A DNA stretch of 6,937 nt. Origin: Thermoplasmata archaeon. GTDB taxonomy: Archaea > Thermoplasmatota > Thermoplasmata > Lutacidiplasmatales > UBA184. A model generated the notes under the pieces. That model made no database searches and was not told where the DNA came from. It was given only the letters and a program-made list of their open reading frames with translations. The translations under genes and the position numbers were made by a program. The stretch is taken from assembly GCA_030037035.1 (NCBI GenBank), contig JASHSA010000143.1, positions 1 to 6,937 of the forward strand, in the 5' to 3' direction. How positions within the stretch are numbered: position 1 is the first letter of the stretch; each line of letters starts with the position of its first letter. Below, piece by piece: positions 1 to 5,912 of this stretch.

Positions 1-1
1 G

Positions 2-1861
2 GACGAGATCGTCATCACCGAGATCCCCTACGAGGTGAACAAGGCGAGCCTCCTCGAGCTGATCGCCGACCTCGTGAAGTCGAAGCGGCTGGACGGCGTC
101 ACCGACCTGCGCGACGAGTCCGACCGCAGCGGCACGAGCGTCGTCCTCGAGCTGCGTCGGGACGCGCCGGCGGAGATCGTCCTCAACCGCCTCTACGAGC
201 ACACGCCGCTCGAGACGAGCTTCGGGGTGATCAACCTCTGCCTGGTCGACGGCCAGCCGCGCGTCCTCGGCCTGGTCGAGCTGCTCCGCCACCACCTCGA
301 GCACCGGCGGACGACGCTCACGCGGCGGGCGAAGTTCGACCTGCGCAAGACCGAGGAGCGTCTCCACCTCCTCGAGGGGTTCCTCACCGCGATCGACCAC
401 ATCGACGAGGTGATCCGCCTGATCCGGCGCTCGAAGGACGCCGCCGCCGCGGAAGCGGGCCTGATGGGCCGGTTCCTCCTCTCGAGCGAGCAGGCGAAGG
501 CGATCCTCGAGATGCGCCTCGCGCGCCTGACCGCCCTCGAGCGCGAGGGGATCGAGAAGGAGAAGGCCGAGAAGGAGGCGCTCGCGCAGGAGCTGCGCGA
601 GGTCCTCGCCTCGCCGCAGCGCCTGGACGGCTGGATCGTCGACGAGCTGAACGACCTCAAGGCCCGCTTCGGCGACGCGCGCCGGACGCGGATCGTGCCG
701 GCGTTCACCGAGCGCTCGCTCGAGGACCTGATCCCCGACACGGACGTCGTCGTCCTCGTCACCCGGGACGGCTACATCAAGCGCCTGCCCCTCGACCAGT
801 ACCGCCGCCAGCGGCGGGGCGGCCGGGGCCTCGTCCAGATGGAGACGAAGGAGGAGGACTTCGTCACGCGGACGTTCGTGACGAAGACGCACGACGACGT
901 GCTGTTCTTCACGACGCTCGGCCGCGTCTACCGCCTGAAGGCCTACGAGCTCCCCGAGGGGAGCCGGCACTCGAAGGGCAAGGCGGTGATCAACCTCCTG
1001 CCGAGGCTGAAGGACGGCGAGCGCGTCCGGACGCTGCTGCCGATCCGCGGGCTCGAGGGCCACGGGGCGCTCTGCTTCGCGACCCGACGCGGGCTCGTCA
1101 AGCGGACCGGCCTCGACCAGTTCCAGAACATCCGCACGAGCGGGATCCAGGCGGTCCTCCTCGAGGAGGGCGACGAGCTGGTCGACGTCGCCCTGGTCAC
1201 CGACGAGGCGACCGAGATCGTCCTCGCGACGTACGGCGGTCAGCTCGTCCGCTTCCCGGTCTCCGACGTCCGCCCGATGGGCCGCGCGACGTACGGCGTC
1301 ATCGGCGTCCGCCTCTCCGAGGAGAAGGACGACCACCTGGTCGCGATGGCGCCGGTGAGCGCGCGGTTCCCGACGCTCCTGTCGATCACGACGACCGGCT
1401 ACGGTAAGCGCAGCCCGACCGACGACTATCGCGAGACCCGACGCGGGGCGCACGGCGTGCGGACGATCCGCACCGGCGGGCGCAACGGCGGGGTCGTCGC
1501 CGTGCTGCCGACGACCGAGTCCTCGGAGGTGCTCGTCACGACGCAGGGCGGGGTGACGATCCGCATCGCCGCGAAGGGGATCCGCGTCCAGTCGCGCAAC
1601 ACGCTCGGCGTCCGCGTCATCCGCCTGGACGAAGGGGACGCCGTGCGGGACGCGGTCGTCCTCGAGCCGGCGGTCGACGGGAGCCCGGAGGCGAGCGCTC
1701 CGCCGCCGGACGACGGCGCCGCCGGGGTCCCGGAGGCGACGGAGGACGACGCGGCGTCGGCGCCGCCCGCGTCGCCGGGGACCGACGACGCCCCGGAGGA
1801 GCCGGGCGACGACGACGAGGACGAGGAGGAGGACGACGATGCCACGTCGGCCCCGCGGTAG
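2..1861 (+). CDS. gyrA: DNA gyrase subunit A, C-terminal 619 residues (5' end outside window)
   Basis: GyrA is the DNA breakage-reunion subunit of type IIA topoisomerase and introduces negative supercoils together with GyrB. The reading frame is open from base 2, so the gene starts upstream; the catalytic tyrosine and winged-helix region are not in the window. Residue numbers here count from base 2. Residues 3-60 match the end of the N-terminal domain (ITEIPYEVNKA, then LRDESDRSG). Residues about 100-235 are the helical tower/coiled-coil region with AILEMRLARLT. From about 240 comes the beta-pinwheel C-terminal domain, opened by the GyrA box QRRGGRG (270-276, bases 809-829), which separates GyrA from ParC. 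Repeated blade motifs such as TRDGYIKR and TTLGRVYRLK follow. Residues 555-619 are a Pro/Ala/Asp/Glu low-complexity tail ending in an acidic run. The stop overlaps the next gene by 23 bases. Identification is secure; the archaeal assignment comes from the neighbours. Confidence 0.97.
   Translation, partial: DEIVITEIPYEVNKASLLELIADLVKSKRLDGVTDLRDESDRSGTSVVLELRRDAPAEIVLNRLYEHTPLETSFGVINLCLVDGQPRVLGLVELLRHHLEHRRTTLTRRAKFDLRKTEERLHLLEGFLTAIDHIDEVIRLIRRSKDAAAAEAGLMGRFLLSSEQAKAILEMRLARLTALEREGIEKEKAEKEALAQELREVLASPQRLDGWIVDELNDLKARFGDARRTRIVPAFTERSLEDLIPDTDVVVLVTRDGYIKRLPLDQYRRQRRGGRGLVQMETKEEDFVTRTFVTKTHDDVLFFTTLGRVYRLKAYELPEGSRHSKGKAVINLLPRLKDGERVRTLLPIRGLEGHGALCFATRRGLVKRTGLDQFQNIRTSGIQAVLLEEGDELVDVALVTDEATEIVLATYGGQLVRFPVSDVRPMGRATYGVIGVRLSEEKDDHLVAMAPVSARFPTLLSITTTGYGKRSPTDDYRETRRGAHGVRTIRTGGRNGGVVAVLPTTESSEVLVTTQGGVTIRIAAKGIRVQSRNTLGVRVIRLDEGDAVRDAVVLEPAVDGSPEASAPPPDDGAAGVPEATEDDAASAPPASPGTDDAPEEPGDDDEDEEEDDDATSAPR
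1825..1832 (+). promoter_or_regulatory. Shine-Dalgarno site of the zinc-ribbon gene, inside gyrA
   Basis: GGAGGAGG lies six bases before the ATG at 1839. In the gyrA frame the same bases encode glutamates of the acidic tail, so one sequence does both jobs. Its strength and spacing support the 1839 start and translation of the zinc-ribbon protein from the gyrA transcript. Confidence 0.7.
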
Positions 1862-2024
1862 GACGTTCCTCGTCTGCCCGAAGTGCGGGTCGACGAAGAT
1901 CAACCTGATCGCCGGCTCGATCGTCGGCCAGGTCTACCACTGCACCGCGTGCGACTACGTCGGCTCGCTGATCCTGGAGACGGACGTCCCTCCCGACGTG
2001 CTGGAGCCCGACCGGCAAGCGTAA
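1839..2024 (+). CDS. Small zinc-ribbon protein, 61 aa, function unknown
   Basis: The protein is short and has two cysteine knuckles: CPKC at residues 13-16 and CTAC at 35-38, 18 residues apart. This is a single rubredoxin-like zinc ribbon, with GS after the first pair and YVG after the second. There is no signal peptide or membrane segment. The first eight residues are basic (MPRRPRGR) and the last twelve are acidic/proline-rich. Such stand-alone ribbons are common in archaea and often bind nucleic acid or protein partners, but nothing here tells which. The start is ATG: it overlaps the gyrA stop by 23 bases, has a strong Shine-Dalgarno site, and no ATG, GTG or TTG occurs in frame between it and the first Cys. 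The gyrA overlap suggests coupled translation. The four intact Cys and the SD site make a real gene likely; function is not assigned. Confidence 0.85.
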   Translation: MPRRPRGRTFLVCPKCGSTKINLIAGSIVGQVYHCTACDYVGSLILETDVPPDVLEPDRQA

Positions 2025-2026
2025 AC
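2021..2026 (+). promoter_or_regulatory. Candidate TATA-like box for the methyltransferase gene
   Basis: GTAAAC, an A+T-rich island in very GC-rich DNA, is centred about 26-27 bases before the ATG at 2050. This spacing is what an archaeal TATA box shows when transcription starts at the start codon. It includes the TAA stop of the zinc-ribbon gene, so the stop codon alone could explain part of the A+T content. No Shine-Dalgarno sequence lies before 2050, which favours leaderless expression. Confidence 0.35.
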
Positions 2027-2049
2027 CTCCGCGGCCGCGTCCGGCGCGG

Positions 2050-2814
2050 ATGGCCCGGAGCCGAGCCGCCTGGCGCCGGTGGTTCCTGCGGTGGGAGGCC
2101 CAGCAGGAGTCGTTCAACCCCCTGCGCGAGGCGCGCTTCTCCGCGATGCTCGACGTGCTGCAGGCCCGGCTCCCCTCGCGCTTCACCGCCCTCGACCTCG
2201 GCTGCGGCCCCGGGGCGCTGTCGCTCCGACTGCTCCAGCGGTTCCCCCGGGCCCGCTGCGTCGCCGTCGACCACGACCCGGTCGTCCTGCGCGTCGGCGA
2301 GGGGGCGTGGGGGTCGTTCGGGGGCCGCCTCCGCTGGGTCGACGCCGACCTGGGCCGGCCGGGGTGGGCCGACGCCCTGCCGTTCCGACGGTGCGACGCG
2401 GCGCTGAGCACGACGGCGCTCCACTGGCTGGACGGCCGCGCCCTCCCCCGGTTCTACCGCGAGCTCGCCCGCGCGCTGCGTCGCGGGGCGGTCTTCCTGA
2501 ACGGGGACCGGCTCCCGTGGGGCCGGGACGACCCCGAGCTCGCCCGGCTCGCGGAGCGGGTCCGCAAGGTACGCTTCCGCGGCGTGCGCCTCGACCGCGA
2601 GTGGTCGGCGTGGAAAGCGTGGTGGGACGCGGCCGAGCGCGACCCCGAGCTGGGGAAGCTCTTCCCCGAGCGCGTGCGGCGCCACAGCCAGCACCCGCAG
2701 CACGGCGACGAGCCGCTCTCGGCGCACCTGCGCGGGCTCCGCCGCGCCGGCTTCGCGCGGGCCGACGTCGTCTGGCGCGACCTCGAGAACGCGATCCTGC
2801 TCGCCCGCCGCTGA
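2050..2814 (+). CDS. Class I SAM-dependent methyltransferase, substrate unknown
   Basis: This 254-residue protein has the Rossmann-like methyltransferase core. Motif I, LDLGCGPGA, is at residues 48-56 and forms the SAM-binding glycine loop. The acidic residue after strand 2 is D74 in VAVDHDP, and D98/D100 in WVDADL fit the adenine-binding loop. Motif IV and what follows read LSTTALHWL (119-127), a pattern common in small-molecule methyltransferases of the trans-aconitate/BioC/UbiE type. The N-terminal 25 residues are rich in Trp and Arg (RRWFLRWE), and a C-terminal segment from about 165 probably forms the substrate lid. No membrane segments are seen. It lies 25 bases after the zinc-ribbon gene and may have its own leaderless promoter. 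It converges on dihydropteroate synthase with a 22-base gap that shows no T-run terminator. The fold is secure; the acceptor substrate cannot be told from sequence. Confidence 0.92.
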   Translation: MARSRAAWRRWFLRWEAQQESFNPLREARFSAMLDVLQARLPSRFTALDLGCGPGALSLRLLQRFPRARCVAVDHDPVVLRVGEGAWGSFGGRLRWVDADLGRPGWADALPFRRCDAALSTTALHWLDGRALPRFYRELARALRRGAVFLNGDRLPWGRDDPELARLAERVRKVRFRGVRLDREWSAWKAWWDAAERDPELGKLFPERVRRHSQHPQHGDEPLSAHLRGLRRAGFARADVVWRDLENAILLARR

Positions 2815-2836
2815 CGGCGCGGCGAGGAGATCCGGC

Positions 2837-4117
2837 CTACAGCGCCGCCTCGGCCGCCGAGCGCCCCTCGTCGGTCGCGGGGGCGCGCCTCCGCGCGAGC
2901 TCGATCCGCTCGAACAGCCGCAGCGCCCGCGCGGTCGGGGCGACGTCGTGGGTCCGGACGATCGCGACCCCGTGCTCGGCGGCGTACAGCGCCGCGGCGA
3001 GGCCGGCGTCGACCCGCGCGATCGGCCGGGGCTCGTCGGTCGCCCAGCCGAGGAACGACTTGCGCGAGGCGCCGACCGCGACCGGATAGCCGAGGCTCCT
3101 CAGCTCGCCGACGTGCGCCAGCAGCTCGAGGCTCTGCTCGGCGCTCTTGCCGAACCCGAGCCCGGGGTCGACGACGATCTTGTGGGGGTCGACCCCGTCG
3201 AGCTCGGCGCGCTCGGTCGCCTCGGCGAGGTCACGGTAGACCTCGCCCCGCAGGTCGACGTAGTCGGTCCGTTGCTGCATCGTCGTCGGGTCGCCGCGCA
3301 TGTGCAGGACGATCGCCGCGGCCCCCGCGCGGGCGACGGTCCGGCGCATCGCCTCGTCCCGCAGCCCGGCGACGTCGTTGACGAGGTCCGCGCCGGCGTC
3401 CAGCGCCTTGCCGGCGACCTCGGCGTGGCGCGTGTCGACGGAGATCGGCACGGGGAGACGGCCGACGACCGCGGCGAGGACCGGGGCGAGCCGGGCCCAT
3501 TCGGCCTCCGGCGAGACCGGGGTGGCGCCGGGCCGCGTCGACTCCGCTCCCACGTCCAGCGCGTCGGCGCCGTCGGCGACCAGCTGCTCGGCGTGCGCGA
3601 GCGCCGCGGCCGGCTCGAGGAACCGTCCTCCGTCCGAGAACGAGTCCGGGGTCACGTTGACGACGCCGAGGATCCGCGGCCGCGCCCCCAGGACGAGCGT
3701 GCGGTGCGCCCCGGGCAGCTCCGCCGGCCCGCGACCGACGTACGCCCTCAGCGCGCGCTCGAGCTCGTCGGCGAGCGGCTTCAGGCCGAACGGCTGGCGA
3801 CGGAGCTTCGGCAGCAGGTGCTGGTACTGGCCCCAGGTGGCGAGGAGCACCGCCGGGGAACGCTCGACCGAATGGTCGGCGATGCCCCGCGCGTGGGCGG
3901 CGTCGCCGCCGACGGCGAGGAGCTCCTGCTTGAGCAGCGGCGCCGCCTTCAGCGGGACGTCCTCGAGACGGACGGGATAGATGCGCGCCTTCCGCACCAT
4001 GATCCCCACCCCCTCCGGGTCGCTCTCGGTCGCCTCGAGCTCCCGGGCGATCTCGGACGGGGGGCCGGCGTCCAGGACCCGGGGGCGGAAGCGATGGCGG
4101 CCCGGGGTCGCGGACAC
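2837..4117 (-). CDS. folP: Dihydropteroate synthase with N-terminal extension
   Basis: DHPS condenses a 6-hydroxymethyl-pterin diphosphate with p-aminobenzoate (or a related arylamine) to form the pteroate part of folate-type cofactors. The TIM-barrel domain covers residues about 148-410 and has all the family motifs: GVVNVTPDSFSDGG (151-164), DVGAESTRPGA (188-198), SVDT (226-229), NDVAG (247-251), DPGLGFGKS (317-325), GASRKSF (349-355) and VRTHD (387-391). Residues equivalent to the E. coli ligands are present: N154, D188, D228, N247, D317, K353, R388 and H390. Residues about 11-130 form a separate alpha/beta extension (IMVRKARIYPV, then LLKQELLAVGGD) not found in E. coli FolP but seen in some archaeal and clostridial homologues. 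That similarity supports the GTG start at 4117 over the internal ATG at residue 40. No Shine-Dalgarno sequence is seen; a TATA-like box sits about 26 bases upstream. No other folate gene is nearby. Confidence 0.95.
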   Translation of the reverse strand: MSATPGRHRFRPRVLDAGPPSEIARELEATESDPEGVGIMVRKARIYPVRLEDVPLKAAPLLKQELLAVGGDAAHARGIADHSVERSPAVLLATWGQYQHLLPKLRRQPFGLKPLADELERALRAYVGRGPAELPGAHRTLVLGARPRILGVVNVTPDSFSDGGRFLEPAAALAHAEQLVADGADALDVGAESTRPGATPVSPEAEWARLAPVLAAVVGRLPVPISVDTRHAEVAGKALDAGADLVNDVAGLRDEAMRRTVARAGAAAIVLHMRGDPTTMQQRTDYVDLRGEVYRDLAEATERAELDGVDPHKIVVDPGLGFGKSAEQSLELLAHVGELRSLGYPVAVGASRKSFLGWATDEPRPIARVDAGLAAALYAAEHGVAIVRTHDVAPTARALRLFERIELARRRAPATDEGRSAAEAAL

Positions 4118-4139
4118 GGGCCGGCGAGCCCGGCGCCGC

Positions 4140-4145
4140 CTATAG
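4140..4145 (-). promoter_or_regulatory. Candidate TATA-like box for folP, leaderless start
   Basis: CTATAG (read the same on both strands) is centred about 26 bases before the GTG at 4117 on the minus strand. It is the only TATA-like element between the two divergent genes at that spacing. The 22 bases next to the GTG are GC-rich with no Shine-Dalgarno sequence. This fits an archaeal promoter with transcription starting at the start codon. Confidence 0.5.
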
Positions 4146-4158
4146 CGCCGTCCGCGGG

Positions 4159-4168
4159 AACGTTTTCT
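4159..4168 (+). promoter_or_regulatory. Candidate TATA-like box for the kinase gene
   Basis: AACGTTTTCT is an A/T-rich island centred roughly 27-28 bases before the GTG at 4192, again the distance for leaderless archaeal transcription. A GGAGG lies at 4174-4178, but its 13-base spacing to the GTG is too long for a good ribosome binding site. It is part of a short palindrome (4172-4184). Confidence 0.4.
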
Positions 4169-4191
4169 CGGGCGGAGGCTCCGCGGTCGGC

Positions 4192-4956
4192 GTGGCGCCG
4201 CGGGACCGCCGGCCGGTCGTCGTCGCGGTCGCGGGCCCCTCGGGCGCCGGCAAGAGCACCGTCAGCCGGCTTCTCGGCGGCCGTCCCGGTTGGCGCCGGC
4301 TCCGGGAGGCGTACGACCGGCTCCGACCCCGCCCCCGCCTCGACCCCGCTTCGCAGGCGGAGCTCCTGGGGCTCGAGCGGCGGTTCCTCGACGAGGAGGC
4401 GCGGCGCTTCGACGACGCCCGCGAGCAGCTCCGCCTCGGTCGCTCGGTCGTCGCGGACACCGGCTTCCTCGACCCGGTCGGCTACACGGCGGGGCTCGTG
4501 GTCCTCGGCGCCGCGAGCGGCGCGACGTTCCGGCAGGTCACCGCGCACGCGCTCCGGCTCGCCCGGGAGGGCCGGCTCGGGCTCGCCGACCTGACGGTCT
4601 ACCTCTCCGTCCCCCGACGGCTCCGGCGGGGACGCGCCTCTCGGGACCCGCTCCGACACCCCGTCGAGCTGCGGGAGCGTCACGAGCGCGTCGGGGAGAT
4701 CGACGCCACGCTCGTGCGGGACTGCCTCTCCCGTGCGGCCCCGGGCCGGGTCCGAGCGATCCGGGCGACCGGGCGGGCGCCGTCCGTCGCGGACCGGCTC
4801 GCCGAGCTGGCGGGCAGGACCACGCCCCAGGAGGAGCCGTCCGCGGCGGCGACGAGGGCGCTCGAGAACCTCCTCGCCGACCGGTCGCTCCGAGCGGCGA
4901 CGGCGCCCGCCCTCAATCTTAAGAAGGCGACCCCATCTCCGGGGCCCCTCCGATGA
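4192..4956 (+). CDS. P-loop kinase-like protein, substrate unknown
   Basis: This 254-residue protein has a clear Walker A motif, GPSGAGKST at residues 15-23, after a hydrophobic strand (VVVAVA). A second strand with an acidic residue, SVVADTGF (85-92), fits the substrate/Walker B region of small-molecule kinases. LADLTVYLSVP (131-141) is the strand before a basic lid-like segment with Arg at 142, 143, 145, 146, 148 and 151. This order is that of the nucleoside/nucleotide kinase branch (thymidylate-kinase-like or AAA_33-like), but no family-specific signature such as a DRY motif is visible, so the substrate is open. From about residue 205 the sequence becomes Ala/Pro/Thr-rich and probably disordered; the last 15 residues coincide with the likely LSm promoter. 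The start is the GTG at 4192, 18 codons before the Walker A Gly18, with an upstream A/T-rich box. The stop overlaps the LSm start as ATGA. Confidence 0.85.
   Translation: MAPRDRRPVVVAVAGPSGAGKSTVSRLLGGRPGWRRLREAYDRLRPRPRLDPASQAELLGLERRFLDEEARRFDDAREQLRLGRSVVADTGFLDPVGYTAGLVVLGAASGATFRQVTAHALRLAREGRLGLADLTVYLSVPRRLRRGRASRDPLRHPVELRERHERVGEIDATLVRDCLSRAAPGRVRAIRATGRAPSVADRLAELAGRTTPQEEPSAAATRALENLLADRSLRAATAPALNLKKATPSPGPLR
4915..4925 (+). promoter_or_regulatory. Candidate promoter of the LSm-L37e pair
   Basis: AATCTTAAGAA is the longest A/T-rich stretch nearby and lies inside the kinase coding region. Its centre is about 33 bases before the LSm ATG at 4953, so transcription would start around 4946 and give a leader of only a few bases. 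No Shine-Dalgarno sequence lies before 4953. It would allow LSm and L37e to be expressed apart from the kinase. Confidence 0.5.
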
Positions 4957-5165
4957 AGCCCCTCGACGTGCTCGAGCAGAGCCTGCACAAGCGCGTCCTC
5001 GTCGCGACGCGGGGCGGCCGGTCGTTCCGCGGGGTCCTGGACGCGTTCGACCAGCACCTCAACCTGGTCCTCTCCGGCGCGGAGGAGGTCGTGGAGGACG
5101 TCGTGACCCCGCACCCCGGGCTGACGATGGTGCGCGGCGACTCGGTCGTCTACATCTCGCCGTAG
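4953..5165 (+). CDS. Archaeal Sm-like (LSm) RNA-binding protein
   Basis: LSm proteins form ring-shaped (usually heptameric) complexes that bind U-rich RNA. This one has 70 residues, the normal archaeal length. An N-terminal helix (LDVLEQSL) is followed by the Sm1 motif at residues about 14-41, with FRGVLDAFDQHLNLVLSGA including D33, H35 and N37 of the RNA-binding loop. The Sm2 motif is at 59-70, MVRGDSVVYISP, with R61-G62-D63. The two motifs are joined by an acidic stretch (EEVVEDVV). The start ATG shares bases with the kinase stop (ATGA). L37e follows after 11 bases with its own Shine-Dalgarno sequence. The LSm-L37e order is widely conserved in archaea and suggests coordinated expression with ribosome production. 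Nothing is missing from the motifs. Confidence 0.97.
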   Translation: MKPLDVLEQSLHKRVLVATRGGRSFRGVLDAFDQHLNLVLSGAEEVVEDVVTPHPGLTMVRGDSVVYISP

Positions 5166-5170
5166 GAGGT
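5165..5170 (+). promoter_or_regulatory. Shine-Dalgarno site of rpl37e
   Basis: GGAGGT lies six bases before the GTG at 5177 and begins on the last base of the LSm stop codon TAG. It fixes the L37e start at GTG and indicates expression as the second cistron of an LSm-L37e message. Confidence 0.8.
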
Positions 5171-5176
5171 TCGGTC

Positions 5177-5338
5177 GTGACGAAGGGTACTCCGTCCCAG
5201 CGGGGAGGGAAGATCGTCCACTTCATCTGCCGACGATGCGGGCGCCACGCCTACCACCGCCAGAAGCGCGTCTGCGCCTCGTGCGGGTTCGGGGCCTCGC
5301 CGCGACGGCGCGGCTACGAGTGGGCGAAGCTGCGCTAG
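5177..5338 (+). CDS. rpl37e: Large ribosomal subunit protein L37e (eL37)
   Basis: This is a 53-residue zinc-binding protein of the archaeal/eukaryotic 50S/60S subunit that binds 23S rRNA near L39e. It has the typical N-terminus KGTPSQR and four zinc-ligand cysteines, C18-x2-C21 (CRRC) and C33-x2-C36 (CASC). The expected CRRCGRHAYH and CASCGFG contexts and the C-terminal RRRGYEW signature are also present. It is strongly basic. Length is slightly under the usual 55-65 because the tail after YEW is short (AKLR). GTG start with a strong Shine-Dalgarno sequence. The last 116 bases are also read on the other strand by the 3' end of the MPG gene, which is unusual for such a conserved gene. Confidence 0.97.
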   Translation: MTKGTPSQRGGKIVHFICRRCGRHAYHRQKRVCASCGFGASPRRRGYEWAKLR

Positions 5339-5912
5339 GCGCGCGCGCCGGTCTCGGTCGCGACACGGCGGGATCGCCGTCGATCGCAAAGCGCAGCGCT
5401 CGCTCGGCCGCGCGTCGGACCCCGACCCGGGGCCCGGTGACGACCGCCCCCGGCGGGGAGGGCGCGGCGCGCAGGAGGAGCCGCCGGTCGCGGGCGAGGT
5501 CGCGGCCGTCGTCGTCGATCGTGATCCCGAGGTAGCGACAGAGACGTCCCGGGCCCGAGGCGTCTCGGGGAGCTCCCCGCGACGGCGCCCCGGCCCGGAG
5601 GAGCACCGCCTCGCCCGGCCGGGTGACGACGTTCGCGCAGACGACCTGGTGGATCCGGTAGACGTAGAGCGTCCCGGGGGGACCGAACATCGAGCGGTTG
5701 CGGACGGTCGGGCCGGCGAACGCGTGGCTCGCCGGATCGCCCCGCAGGTACGCCTCCGTCTCGACGACGCGGACGGTGCGGGCCCCGCCGCGGGCCCGCG
5801 CGCTCAGGAGCGCCCCGAGGAGCGCGCGGGCGACGCGCTGCGTGGGCCGGTCGAAGAACCCCGCGCGGAGGCGCGGGGAGGCGGATCGCCTAGAGGAGCT
5901 GGCCCCGGTCAC
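5223..5912 (-). CDS. mpg: Aag/MPG-family 3-methyladenine DNA glycosylase
   Basis: This monofunctional glycosylase family removes alkylated or deaminated purines such as 3-methyladenine and hypoxanthine from DNA. The fold runs from about residue 18 (GFFDRPTQRVARALLG) to about 185 (LRFAIDGDPAVSR). Key motifs are VVETEAY (49-55), with the likely catalytic Glu53 and intercalating Tyr55; ASHAF (61-65); RNRSMFGPPGTLYVY (71-85); CANVV (92-96); and SGPGRLC (119-125). All the core residues I expect are present. The chosen start is the GTG at 5912, the first start codon before the conserved region. It overlaps the upstream M29-like gene by 23 bases and has a GGGGTG seven bases ahead. The 229-residue product is longer than usual because no stop occurs after the fold. 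Residues about 193-229 are an Arg/Ala/Pro/Ser-rich tail encoded antisense to rpl37e. A frame error or lost stop is possible. Confidence 0.9.
   Translation of the reverse strand: MTGASSSRRSASPRLRAGFFDRPTQRVARALLGALLSARARGGARTVRVVETEAYLRGDPASHAFAGPTVRNRSMFGPPGTLYVYRIHQVVCANVVTRPGEAVLLRAGAPSRGAPRDASGPGRLCRYLGITIDDDGRDLARDRRLLLRAAPSPPGAVVTGPRVGVRRAAERALRFAIDGDPAVSRPRPARAPSAASPTRSRAVAARPRTRTRRRRASGGGRRGARIVGR

Noticed and set aside
1426..1845. Minus-strand frame starting with a long poly-serine run
   Set aside because: The serine run is the reverse complement of the Asp/Glu codons of the GyrA tail; there is no independent gene evidence.
1900..2727. Minus-strand open frame across the zinc-ribbon and methyltransferase genes
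   Set aside because: It is antisense to genes with clear Cys knuckles and SAM motifs; its composition is low in hydrophobic core residues and no domain is seen.
2815..2836. Possible terminator between the convergent methyltransferase and folP genes
   Set aside because: The 22-base gap has no T-run on either strand and no convincing stem, so no terminator can be called.
2948..4594. 548-residue open frame on the plus strand across folP and the kinase
   Set aside because: It is antisense to a clear dihydropteroate synthase and then out of frame with the P-loop kinase. It is Arg/Gly/Asp-rich with no motif, a normal result of GC-rich DNA with few stop codons.
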